Source: Lachnospiraceae bacterium
GTDB lineage: Bacteria; Bacillota; Clostridia; Lachnospirales; Lachnospiraceae
NCBI GenBank assembly: GCA_017520155.1
Contig: JAFXGR010000066.1
Span: 1-64,000 of the forward strand
Direction of reading: 5' to 3'
DNA: 64,000 nt
Of this stretch, positions 18,058 to 26,066 are shown piece by piece. The notes beneath the pieces were generated by a model that was given only the letters and a program-made list of their open reading frames with translations, made no database searches and had not been told where the DNA came from. A program made the translations under genes and the position numbers. Positions within the stretch are counted from its first letter, which is position 1, and every line of letters starts with the position of its first letter.

Positions 18058-19422
18058 TTACTTCATGGCTGTTGTCTGACTGCCTTCTACTCCTTCCGTG
18101 CTTTCCGGCTTAAACAATATTTTTAAGGTAAGAAGCATCAGCTTAATATCCATCCACAAGCTGTAATTCTCAATATAAGATAAATCCAGTTTCAATTTAT
18201 CGTAGGGTGTTGTATTATACTTTCCGTAAACCTGCGCATAGCCGGCAAGTCCTGCCTTTACCTTCATTCTCAGGGCAAACTCCGGCATTTCCTCCATGTA
18301 CTGAGCAATAATTTCCGGCCGCTCCGGTCTTGGGCCGATAAAGGACATATCTCCTTTTAAGATATTGTAAAGCTGAGGTAATTCATCAATTCTTACTGTC
18401 CGGATAAATTTACCGATGGGAGTAATTCGATCATCATTCTTGGCTGCCAGTCTGGCTACTCCATCCTTTTCCGCATCTACCCGCATGCTGCGGAATTTTA
18501 AAATCTCAAATTCCCGCTCCCCTTCTGTACAGCGAATCTGCTTATACAGCACCGGCCCCTTATCATAGGCCTTAATCAAGATTGCGGTGATAATCTGAAT
18601 AGGAAGAGAGATAATCAGCAGCACAAGGGAACAAAAAATATCAATTAAACGTTTGGCAATTCTTTGCTCAATCTTTAAGGATACCTCTCTGCTCAGTAAA
18701 ATTGGTGTATCAAAAAGATGCAGCTGATCTGCTCCCTTTACCAATACATCCGTAATTTTGGGCATCATATATACTCGGATAGATTTGCTGTAACAAAATT
18801 TCAGCAATACATTTCGATCCGGTGTGGGAATATCCCATAGTACCACTGCCATTTTCCCCTGTAAAATCTCACCCTTAATCCAGGAAATTCCCTCATTAAT
18901 GTGAGCTGTTTTTACCACCTTATATTTATCGGGACGGCTGGCAAACTTTCTTGTGATATCTGCAATAGACCTGTCTCCGTGAATTAAAAATAAATCTCTG
19001 GGAGGAAAAGCCTTTCGATAAACAAAGTTACAAAGATAAGTCCAGACTAAGGAAAACAGAATCTGTTCCACAGTCATCCATAAAATTCCCTTCATCCATA
19101 CCAACTTTACTTCCATTAATGAAAGCTGCATATAGGTAATGACATTTACACAAAGTAAAGAAAATACCTGGGAGAAAAAAACATCCATTGGCTTCAGATA
19201 GCCCACCTTCATTCCTCCGTAGGTGGTGTTGAAAAAGAACAGCAACACAAAATAAACAAATACCATTAAAATATGGCCCCAAAAAAACAGCTTTACATTA
19301 TAAATATATCGTTGATGATATTGCTCTATCCAGGTATACGCATAGAGTAACGTTACCAGAATAATCCCCAAAAAAGAAAGTCCCAAAATCAACAATCGCT
19401 TCAGCGATTCCTTTCTTCTCAT
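18058..19422 (-). CDS. Initiating polyprenyl-phosphate sugar-1-phosphate transferase
   Basis: A 454-residue PssY/WbaP-type enzyme that starts repeat-unit synthesis by moving a sugar phosphate to undecaprenyl phosphate on the inner membrane face. The N-terminal part has several membrane helices and a degenerate nucleotide-binding region (FLIHGDRSIADITRKFA). The C-terminal catalytic domain begins KRLIDIFCSLVLLI and carries LKFRSMR, the acidic DAEKDG pair, RTVRIDELPQLYNIL and GDMSFIGPRPERPE, all hallmarks of the bacterial sugar transferase family. It is the expected first step of the pathway encoded here. The exact sugar is not evident. Confidence 0.92.
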   Translation of the reverse strand: MRRKESLKRLLILGLSFLGIILVTLLYAYTWIEQYHQRYIYNVKLFFWGHILMVFVYFVLLFFFNTTYGGMKVGYLKPMDVFFSQVFSLLCVNVITYMQLSLMEVKLVWMKGILWMTVEQILFSLVWTYLCNFVYRKAFPPRDLFLIHGDRSIADITRKFASRPDKYKVVKTAHINEGISWIKGEILQGKMAVVLWDIPTPDRNVLLKFCYSKSIRVYMMPKITDVLVKGADQLHLFDTPILLSREVSLKIEQRIAKRLIDIFCSLVLLIISLPIQIITAILIKAYDKGPVLYKQIRCTEGEREFEILKFRSMRVDAEKDGVARLAAKNDDRITPIGKFIRTVRIDELPQLYNILKGDMSFIGPRPERPEIIAQYMEEMPEFALRMKVKAGLAGYAQVYGKYNTTPYDKLKLDLSYIENYSLWMDIKLMLLTLKILFKPESTEGVEGSQTTAMK

Positions 19423-19511
19423 AACCTTTTCCTTTCTCTATAGTTACACTTTTCTCATGACTAATCATGGCTGAACTGTTCCCTATTTGTACAAACAGCT
19501 TCCTTTATTCC

Positions 19512-20261
19512 TTATAATCTTCTTAATGTAGCACGCAGTGCCCAGCCTATAAATAAGAAACAGCTTTTTGCTAAAGGAACCTTTTCCACTCTTCGATATA
19601 AATACCAGATTCTTTTCATTGCCTTTAGCTTATTGGAGGATAAAGACTTGGCAGGTCTTCGGTAAATTGCCGTTACTCTATCCATCCCAAAAGCCACATG
19701 GCCATTTCGTAAAATCTGCCACCAGGTAGCACTGTCTTCACTGGGTACCTGGGGCATATAAATCAATTCCTTATCTATTTTTTTCGTATCAATTAACACT
19801 GTAGTAGTAAAAATTACCGTTCTGGATAAGGCCTCTTCATAAGTCAATGTAGGGGGCACATGAACAATTTTTCCCGTTCCCTGTGCATTTTCATCTCCAA
19901 ATTCATAGGCACTAAAAACAAAACCTGCCTCCTTTTCTTCCATGAAAGCCAGCTGCATCTCCAGCTTTTTGGGCAGCCACACATCATCTGCATCCAAAAA
20001 GGCAATATAGCGTCCCTTGGCTTCCTTAAGACCCTGGTTTCTGGAAAAAGCAGCTCCCTGATTTTCCTTATTTTGCAATAAGCGAATTCTGGAATCAGGA
20101 TTTTTTATCAAAAAATCCTGAATTTCTTTTACACTGTTATCTTTCGATGCATCATCCACCAAAAGCAGCTCCCAATCAGAAAATGTCTGAGCCCGTACCA
20201 TTTCCATAGTTTTTACAATATAGTTTGCTGCATGATAAACAGGCACAATTATACTTACCAT
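19512..20261 (-). CDS. GT2-family glycosyltransferase
   Basis: A 249-residue transferase with the textbook GT2 start VSIIVPVYHAANYIVKTME, VDDASKDNS, AFSRNQGLKEAKGRYIAFLDADD (DxD at DADD) and a late EDSATWWQILRNG acceptor segment. It resembles TuaG/EpsE-like transferases of capsule and teichuronate clusters. One base separates it from the upstream polyprenyl-phosphate transferase, so the two are translated together. Confidence 0.88.
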   Translation of the reverse strand: MVSIIVPVYHAANYIVKTMEMVRAQTFSDWELLLVDDASKDNSVKEIQDFLIKNPDSRIRLLQNKENQGAAFSRNQGLKEAKGRYIAFLDADDVWLPKKLEMQLAFMEEKEAGFVFSAYEFGDENAQGTGKIVHVPPTLTYEEALSRTVIFTTTVLIDTKKIDKELIYMPQVPSEDSATWWQILRNGHVAFGMDRVTAIYRRPAKSLSSNKLKAMKRIWYLYRRVEKVPLAKSCFLFIGWALRATLRRL

Positions 20262-20262
20262 A

Positions 20263-21192
20263 TTAAAATTCTTCCTTTATTAAATAAATGGGACGGTGCT
20301 TTACTTCCATATAGGTTTTGGATAAATATTGTCCCACAATTCCCAGACAAAACAACTGTACTCCGCTAACAAGGAAAATAATACATACAAGGGAAGGCCA
20401 ACCTCCCACCGGATCTCCAAAAATTAACGTTTTAGCAATAATAAAAATGATGGCAACAAAGGCCAGAATACAAAACAGTACACCAATAAAGGAGGAAATA
20501 GCCAGCGGTGCTGTGGAAAAAGCGGTGATTCCTTCAATGGAATATAAAAATAGCTTCCAAAAGCTCCACTTTGTTTCTCCTCGAAGACGTTCTACATTTT
20601 CAAATTCTACCCATTTTGTTTCAAAACCTACCCAGCCAAAAATTCCTTTGGAAAAGCGATTATACTCTCCCATGGATAAAATTGACTCCACCACTCTTCT
20701 TGTCATCAGACGATAATCCCTTGCACCATCTACAATATCTGTATCTGAAATTTTATTCATAATCCGATAAAACATTCGGGCAAAAAAGGAACGAATGGGA
20801 GGTTCTCCCTTTCTGCTGACTCTTCTTGTGGCTACGGAATCATACCCCTGCTTCAGATAAGAAAACATTTCGGGCAAAAGAGAGGGAGGGTCCTGTAAAT
20901 CTGCATCCATCATCACCACATAATCCCCCTTAGAATGAGTGAGACCAGCGTAAATAGCTGCTTCCTTTCCAAAGTTTCTGGAAAAAGATACTAAATGAAC
21001 TCTTTTATCATTCTTCGCCAGATTTTTTACTTCTTTTACTGTTTGATCTTTTGAACCGTCATCAATATAAATGATTTCCAAATCCAACTGCTCTTTTTCA
21101 AAAAAATCCCTGTTTTTCATCAGTTCTTCATAAAAGAAGGCCACATTTTCTTCTTCATTATAGCAGGGAACGATTATACTTAATAACTGCAT
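20263..21192 (-). CDS. Polyprenyl-phosphate sugar synthase (GtrB/DPM1-like)
   Basis: A GT2 enzyme of the dolichol-phosphate-mannose-synthase type. It has LSIIVPCYNEEENVAFFYEE, IDDGSKDQT, SFSRNFGKEAAIYAGL, MMDADLQDPP and the ARDYRLM segment after DTDIVDG. Two C-terminal membrane helices (~230-290) follow, as in GtrB. Such enzymes charge undecaprenyl phosphate with one sugar, which GT-C enzymes then use outside the membrane; several GT-C-like proteins are in this cluster. Start at ATG 21192 preferred over 21201 because the AAAGG site abuts the earlier ATG. Confidence 0.9.
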   Translation of the reverse strand: MQLLSIIVPCYNEEENVAFFYEELMKNRDFFEKEQLDLEIIYIDDGSKDQTVKEVKNLAKNDKRVHLVSFSRNFGKEAAIYAGLTHSKGDYVVMMDADLQDPPSLLPEMFSYLKQGYDSVATRRVSRKGEPPIRSFFARMFYRIMNKISDTDIVDGARDYRLMTRRVVESILSMGEYNRFSKGIFGWVGFETKWVEFENVERLRGETKWSFWKLFLYSIEGITAFSTAPLAISSFIGVLFCILAFVAIIFIIAKTLIFGDPVGGWPSLVCIIFLVSGVQLFCLGIVGQYLSKTYMEVKHRPIYLIKEEF

Positions 21193-21213
21193 TATTTTCA
21201 TCCTTTTACCGTC

Positions 21214-22044
21214 TTAATGGTTTACTTTTCTAACAAAAATAAGATACTTTCCCGTTTCTTTTTCCAAACGATAATTTCCTACCTGATCAGGAGCATTTTC
21301 AAAGCTGTCAACTACCAGAACGTGGCAGTCATACAAATAAGCACTCTCTGCTATCTGTCCTATATTTTCCTGGGGATTTTTCATGGCTTCATATAATCCC
21401 ATTAAGGAAGGATCGTAACTATCCATAATTCCCAGGTCAAGATTAGGGGTATATAAATCTTTACCGTAAACAGGTTTTATTTGGGGAACAAACATCCCTA
21501 CATATTCCAATACTTCTTGGGGAGCCAGAAGATGAAGATTTTCTTCCTTTTCCTGTAGATACTCTGCTACCAGCTTCTCTTCTTCGTTATTGGGTCTATG
21601 ATTTTCCCTGGGTAAAAGTCCATAGCAATTACCGGCCAGTCCTATAATTAAGATAAAGCCAGCCAATAAAATTACCTTTTGCTTCTCCTCCCGCACCAAA
21701 CCAAGAAAGCAGACAATTCCATAGGCACTGACAAAAATTAACATCAAAAAGGGCCAGGTTTTGGTATACTGATCTGCCATAGGAGACAGCTTATTCCAAA
21801 AGAAAATTGCTGCAGGATTTGCCACAACCAAAAGAAGGGAAAGCAAGGCATACAAAAAAGGCCATAAAGGTATTCTTTGTTTAGCTTCCTCTAACATCCA
21901 GTTATTTTCCGTCTTTGATTTTCCGTAGCGCTCCCAGGCAATTGCCAGTCCCAATCCCAGGGCCAGAATATAAAATAAAAAGTAACTGCCATTTTCCTTT
22001 GCTCTTTCGAAGGAAGAAAGCATCAGCTCTATTATTTGTGCCAT
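21214..22044 (-). CDS. Membrane protein of the polysaccharide cluster, function unknown
   Basis: About 276 residues from ATG 22044, chosen because AAAGGAGGAGG lies immediately upstream; the frame is open further but without a ribosome site. Four to five membrane helices occupy the first ~150 residues. A soluble extracytoplasmic tail follows, including LHLLAPQEVLEYVGMFVPQI and LMGLYEAMKNPQENIGQIAE. The start overlaps the end of the next upstream gene by 13 bp. I do not recognise a family with confidence; this helix-then-tail layout is common for accessory proteins of surface polysaccharide loci. Confidence 0.7.
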   Translation of the reverse strand: MAQIIELMLSSFERAKENGSYFLFYILALGLGLAIAWERYGKSKTENNWMLEEAKQRIPLWPFLYALLSLLLVVANPAAIFFWNKLSPMADQYTKTWPFLMLIFVSAYGIVCFLGLVREEKQKVILLAGFILIIGLAGNCYGLLPRENHRPNNEEEKLVAEYLQEKEENLHLLAPQEVLEYVGMFVPQIKPVYGKDLYTPNLDLGIMDSYDPSLMGLYEAMKNPQENIGQIAESAYLYDCHVLVVDSFENAPDQVGNYRLEKETGKYLIFVRKVNH

Positions 22045-23096
22045 GATTCCTCCTCCTTTTTCTTTCCTGCTTTTTTCATTACCACAATCGTCACAGACAT
22101 TAGACCAAACAAAAGAACAGTCAGAAAAAGAACAAAAACTCCCCATTGAACTGTGGTTAAGAATAAACTGATTATTAACAACAGGGATATTCTGATCAGC
22201 CCGTTTCCCATACCGATTCCTAATATTTCCTTCTTAAAATTTTCTCTTAAATATTTTCCCAACAAACGATATAAAACAATAATTACACAAGGCATAATAA
22301 TAGAGACGGTTATTGCTTCTCCGCTGTAGCCGCGATGAAGCTGACGATAGGATTCATTTCCCAGAAAATAATCCCCTGACAGATAAAGAAACTCCATTAA
22401 AATTACCAGCCAGCAGGTATAATGAAGATTTCGCTCAAATAGTAAATTCCCTAACTCTGCAAATGCCAAAAGGGCAAACAACAGACTGACTCCACTTCCC
22501 AAAACCTGAACCGTCATCACTGCCTCAAGGCCGGTCCAATGACTTAGTGCCCCATACCAAAAGGGAAGGGTGATTATTTTTCTGGACATAATTACCCCAA
22601 GGCTAAAGGGCTGATGGGTAAAGGGATGATATTGATTCATGGTATCTGTTAGTATGGTGGTGGCTGCAATTTCCACCACTGCATCTTCCCGATTCTCGCC
22701 CATCTGCAAAGATATCATCCACAGTAATCCAATAAAAAGGAAAATAATCAGACAAAAATATCTTCTGTATCCCTGGCTTTCCGCCTTCCGTTTTTTTATT
22801 TTCTCCCAAATCATTTTTAATTCTTTAGTACAAAGGCACACTGCCCCTATGGTTACCGCTCCATACACCACCTCAAGGCAATGTATGGCCCTGGTAAAGC
22901 TCCAGCCTAACAGCTGTGCTCCAAAAAATATTACTCCCTGTGAGAAAAAAAGGAAAAAGAAACCAGTCAAATGAATCCACAGATGACTCGCCTCTTTCTC
23001 CCCTCCTATTTTACAAAATAACAATCCTGACAAATATACTACAACCCACAATATGATTAATGCCAACATATTTTCTTTTTTGTCCTTATTTTCCAC
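22032..23096 (-). CDS. Multi-pass membrane protein (DUF6077-like)
   Basis: A 354-residue protein with about nine membrane helices, first gene of the main minus-strand operon. The stretch ENREDAVVEIAATTILTDTM followed by NQYHPFTHQPF after the fourth helix resembles the catalytic-side loop of DUF6077/GT-C-like membrane proteins in Clostridia (pattern DDAFYVxxAxTTxxTdTMn.ynPyTG). The predicted start is GTG 23096 without a good ribosome site; ATG 23069, preceded by AAGGA, is an alternative. It may transfer sugars from a polyprenyl-phosphate donor, which would fit the GtrB-like gene in the same operon. Confidence 0.65.
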   Translation of the reverse strand: MENKDKKENMLALIILWVVVYLSGLLFCKIGGEKEASHLWIHLTGFFFLFFSQGVIFFGAQLLGWSFTRAIHCLEVVYGAVTIGAVCLCTKELKMIWEKIKKRKAESQGYRRYFCLIIFLFIGLLWMISLQMGENREDAVVEIAATTILTDTMNQYHPFTHQPFSLGVIMSRKIITLPFWYGALSHWTGLEAVMTVQVLGSGVSLLFALLAFAELGNLLFERNLHYTCWLVILMEFLYLSGDYFLGNESYRQLHRGYSGEAITVSIIMPCVIIVLYRLLGKYLRENFKKEILGIGMGNGLIRISLLLIISLFLTTVQWGVFVLFLTVLLFGLMSVTIVVMKKAGKKKEEESWHK

Positions 23097-23129
23097 AAAT
23101 TATTTTTAACACTATCCATACTTAGGTGT

Positions 23130-23158
23130 AGTATACCATATTCCCTCAAAAAGGTCTA
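23130..23158 (-). promoter_or_regulatory. Predicted sigma-A promoter of the polysaccharide operon
   Basis: On the minus strand TAGACC (23153-23158), a 17-bp spacer ending in TGG, and TATACT (23130-23135) form an extended -10 promoter. The start site would be about 25-30 bases before the first gene of the operon. Confidence 0.5.
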
Positions 23159-23169
23159 CCAATTCAGTC

Positions 23170-23544
23170 TTACGGCTTCCCCGGTAAACATTCCCTACGT
23201 ATTTTATCTGCCAAAACCACAATAAATTCACTGTTGGTAGGTCTTTTTTTACCTTTTTGTCCACTACTGCCGAATAACAATTCGATTAGTTCCTGATTTC
23301 CTCTTTCCCAGCTTACTTCTATACTGTTGCGGATAGCCCGTTCCACCTTTTCTCCGCTGCAGCGATGCCTTCTGGCAATCTGAGGATATAACAGCTTTGT
23401 TACACTTTCCACCAGCTCCATATCCTGAGAAGTCATCTCTATGGCATCTCTCAGATAATAATAGCCCCGCAAATGAGCCGGTATTCCCAGCTCTATCATC
23501 AGCTTTGTAATGGCATAGATTCTATCCTTGTTGCTTTCCTTCAT
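23170..23544 (-). CDS. Orphan Spo0A C-terminal DNA-binding domain protein
   Basis: A 124-residue protein consisting only of the Spo0A output domain. Diagnostic stretches are LGIPAHLRGYYYLRDAIEM, TKLLYPQIARRH, GEKVERAIRNSIEVSWERGN and KKRPTNSEFIVVLADKIR, matching the sigA-contact and recognition-helix regions of Spo0A. The phosphorylated receiver domain and linker are absent. It lies directly upstream of the polysaccharide operon promoter. I infer a DNA-binding regulator that is not controlled by the sporulation phosphorelay, or a modulator competing for 0A boxes. Whether the organism also has a full Spo0A cannot be seen here. Confidence 0.88.
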   Translation of the reverse strand: MKESNKDRIYAITKLMIELGIPAHLRGYYYLRDAIEMTSQDMELVESVTKLLYPQIARRHRCSGEKVERAIRNSIEVSWERGNQELIELLFGSSGQKGKKRPTNSEFIVVLADKIRRECLPGKP

Positions 23545-23746
23545 CTTTTATTCCACCCTTCCAGCCTCCCTAAAGGATCATGGATAACCCTTCTTTTGGC
23601 TTTATCTTAGCTAAATTATTAACCTACCTTATTTATCCTGTAACTGTTTTGTCTCCTGTCATACTGTTTCTTATTGATTACCATAAGGTACTTTCCCTAT
23701 TTTATCACTAATCAAGATGGTGAAATACTTCCTCTTCCCCCTTTTT

Positions 23747-23753
23747 TTCGACA
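23747..23753 (-). promoter_or_regulatory. Perfect 0A-box core upstream of the Spo0A-like gene
   Basis: TGTCGAA on the minus strand, about 200 bp before the orphan Spo0A-domain gene. It is the consensus Spo0A binding core. A 7-mer arises by chance several times in 64 kb, so position is the only support. Confidence 0.35.
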
Positions 23754-23822
23754 GTTTTTTTCTTTCTATTCAATCAAAAGCTCCAAAATACAAAGTATGT
23801 TGGCGCATAACCTACACCATTT

Positions 23823-25484
23823 CTATTTTCTTCTAAAGCCTTCTTTTAAATCTTCTCCCCGAAGCTCAAAATCATAACGCTCATAGGGTACTCCGGGAAA
23901 CTTTTCATAGCCGATCTGTCCCTGTTCCATGGGAATATAAAATTCCTTTCCTTCTACTTCATATGTCTTTACTTCTCCTGTATGGTAATCCTGTTGCCAC
24001 ACATAATTATCCTGTTTTCCATATCGCACAATATCCTGCACCAGGTTCTTGCCCTTATATAATCCTAGACCCAAAAGGAAAATCCAAAAAAGTACATAGG
24101 TTTTTTTTCTGTTTTTTAATAAAAGATCATACCAGATTCCCACAGTATAAAAGGGAAAGGCCAAAATATAAATGTAGCCGTAACGAACCAATGGTGTTCC
24201 CACCTGCCAAAACAGATAGCCTGCAATTAACACCATTCCCAAAAACAGATAAGGGTATTTTTCCTTTTGTCTTTTTGCTACATAATATAATACTGCCAGC
24301 AAGATTAGCCCCACAGATAAAAGAGAGGAGCATACCCAAAGCTTTTCCAGGATTTTTAATCCGGCAAACCAGCCGGGAAGCCACTGCTCCATGGGAAGGT
24401 CCTTTAATAATACATCAGTCATTCCCTTAGCATAAACTTTAATTTCTTCACTGTCATAGAGCACCTCTCCCACCGGAATTTTCCAGTCAACGGAAAACAG
24501 ATCCACCCCTGCAAAGGGATAGACAAGCCAGCCGGATAAAATTACGTTTCTTGCCAAATAAGGAAAAACTGCTACCAATCCGCTTCCCAGATAAATCCCA
24601 ATCTCCATATATTTCTTCTCTTTTAACAAATAAAAGGCCGGCTTTATCACTAAAAGCAGCATAATGGCTGCTGACAGCTTTATGGTTACGGTCACTGCCA
24701 GAAGTACACATAAAAGACAATAGGGAGTAATCTCCTTTACTCTCCTTTCTTCCAGCTCTATCCAGCGAATCAGGATAAAAAACAAAAGAATCATGGCAAA
24801 ATAATCTGAAGCAGGAGACATCATTTCCGTATAAATAACAGAAAGATAAAATAGTGCGGATACTTTAACAAAATCAGAGATCATTACCTTCTTTTGATAA
24901 AAAATATGCTTTAGCTGCAAGGCCTTCAGTGCCAGAAGAAGTGCCATAAAGCCGGACACTGTATGAAGTGATCTTCCTAATAAAAATTGAAAACTGTAAA
25001 GTGCAGTCAGTACAAAGGCACTGCTGTTATAAGCCAGCCTGCAATGCAGATTAGCCAATCCCGGCACCACTCCATATTCTTCTATCCAGCGTATTGCCTG
25101 GGCATGATACAGTCCTGTATCAAAATGAAGATATCCTCTGCTGCTGCCATAGGAAAAAAGAAGCGTGATGAAAAGCCAGTAAATCAGTTTTTTCCCGGTT
25201 ATCCTTTCCTTTCCTTCTTCCCAGTACTGTAACAATGACTTTCTTCCAAAAATACAAATTAAAATACAAAAAAAACAAAGCAGGAGATTTGCCAAAGCTC
25301 CAACTTTATAAAATAAGCTAAATATACCGCTATAAACAGTGGAAAACCCAAGTCCGGCAAAACAAAGAGAAGTAAAATCTTTTATCTCATAAGAAAATAT
25401 TTTCTCCACCAGTATTTTAATTCCTGTTCCCATAAGAAATGAGGTTAATCCAAGATAAATAAAGCTTAAAAAAACAATTAACAC
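23823..25484 (-). CDS. LIC_10190-like GT-C membrane protein
   Basis: A 553-residue protein with twelve or more membrane helices, starting at GTG 25484 with AGGAGGA upstream. The loop after the third helix reads FDTGLYHAQAIRWIEEYGVV followed by PGLANLHCRLAYNSS, the signature of the LIC_10190 family, membrane proteins of surface-polysaccharide clusters related to GT-C transferases. The acidic residue in FDTGLYH would be the candidate catalytic or ligand residue. A soluble C-terminal tail follows the last helix. It is separated from the main operon by the Spo0A-like gene but points the same way. Confidence 0.75.
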   Translation of the reverse strand: MLIVFLSFIYLGLTSFLMGTGIKILVEKIFSYEIKDFTSLCFAGLGFSTVYSGIFSLFYKVGALANLLLCFFCILICIFGRKSLLQYWEEGKERITGKKLIYWLFITLLFSYGSSRGYLHFDTGLYHAQAIRWIEEYGVVPGLANLHCRLAYNSSAFVLTALYSFQFLLGRSLHTVSGFMALLLALKALQLKHIFYQKKVMISDFVKVSALFYLSVIYTEMMSPASDYFAMILLFFILIRWIELEERRVKEITPYCLLCVLLAVTVTIKLSAAIMLLLVIKPAFYLLKEKKYMEIGIYLGSGLVAVFPYLARNVILSGWLVYPFAGVDLFSVDWKIPVGEVLYDSEEIKVYAKGMTDVLLKDLPMEQWLPGWFAGLKILEKLWVCSSLLSVGLILLAVLYYVAKRQKEKYPYLFLGMVLIAGYLFWQVGTPLVRYGYIYILAFPFYTVGIWYDLLLKNRKKTYVLFWIFLLGLGLYKGKNLVQDIVRYGKQDNYVWQQDYHTGEVKTYEVEGKEFYIPMEQGQIGYEKFPGVPYERYDFELRGEDLKEGFRRK

Positions 25485-25583
25485 GGCTTCCTCCTAAAAT
25501 TTGCTTTTGTTTTTTCTTCAAATATATTATACTTAAAAGAGTAAATATTGGGAATGATAATTACATATTTGGAGATTTGTATA

Positions 25584-26036
25584 ATGAACTTTCTTACACA
25601 ATTAATGGAAAATAAAATTTTAATTTCCGCAGCCAGCGGATGGGTAATTGCCCAGATTTTAAAAACGCTTTTATATACTTTGCTAAATAAAGAATTTCTT
25701 GCAGAGCGTTTAGTGGGAGGAGGCGGTATGCCCAGCTCTCATTCGGCCACAGTTTGTGCCCTTTCCACCGCCACCGCCATGAAATTCGGACCCTCCAGTT
25801 TTGAATTTGCCATGGCTGCCGTTTTTTCCCTTGTAGTCATGTATGATGCTATTGGCGTTCGCCAGGAAGCCGGCAAGTAAGCTAAAGTTTTAAATGATAT
25901 GGTAGAAATATTCCTCCATATGGGAAAAGATGTGGATATTGAAAAACAATTAAAGGAATTTATCGGACATACCCCCCTACAGGTGTTGGCAGGCGCTATT
26001 TTGGGAATTGTCACTGCTTTTTTTATCATGACTTAA
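25584..26036 (+). pseudogene. YuiD-type divergent PAP2 protein interrupted by one in-frame stop
   Basis: The product belongs to the divergent PAP2/YuiD membrane family. The first part has VGGGGMPSSHSATVCALSTA and VMYDAIGVRQEAGK, then TAA at 25878-25880. The frame continues without shift as AKVLNDMVEIFLHMGKD to HTPLQVLAGAILGIVTAFF and a natural stop at 26034-26036. Family members have GKQAKVLN at this point, so a CAA glutamine codon has become TAA. The start is ATG 25584. It is the only plus-strand gene inside the minus-strand polysaccharide region. The remaining sequence shows little decay, so the mutation looks recent or is read through. Confidence 0.85.
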
Positions 26037-26042
26037 AATTTA

Positions 26043-26066
26043 CGGTAAGAGTAAATACTCTTACCG
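26043..26066. terminator. Palindromic hairpin between convergent genes
   Basis: CGGTAAGAGTA pairs with TACTCTTACCG around a two-base centre. It includes the stop codon of the minus-strand gene ending at 26061 and lies seven bases after the plus-strand stop. T tracts are poor on both sides, so termination efficiency is uncertain. Confidence 0.55.
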
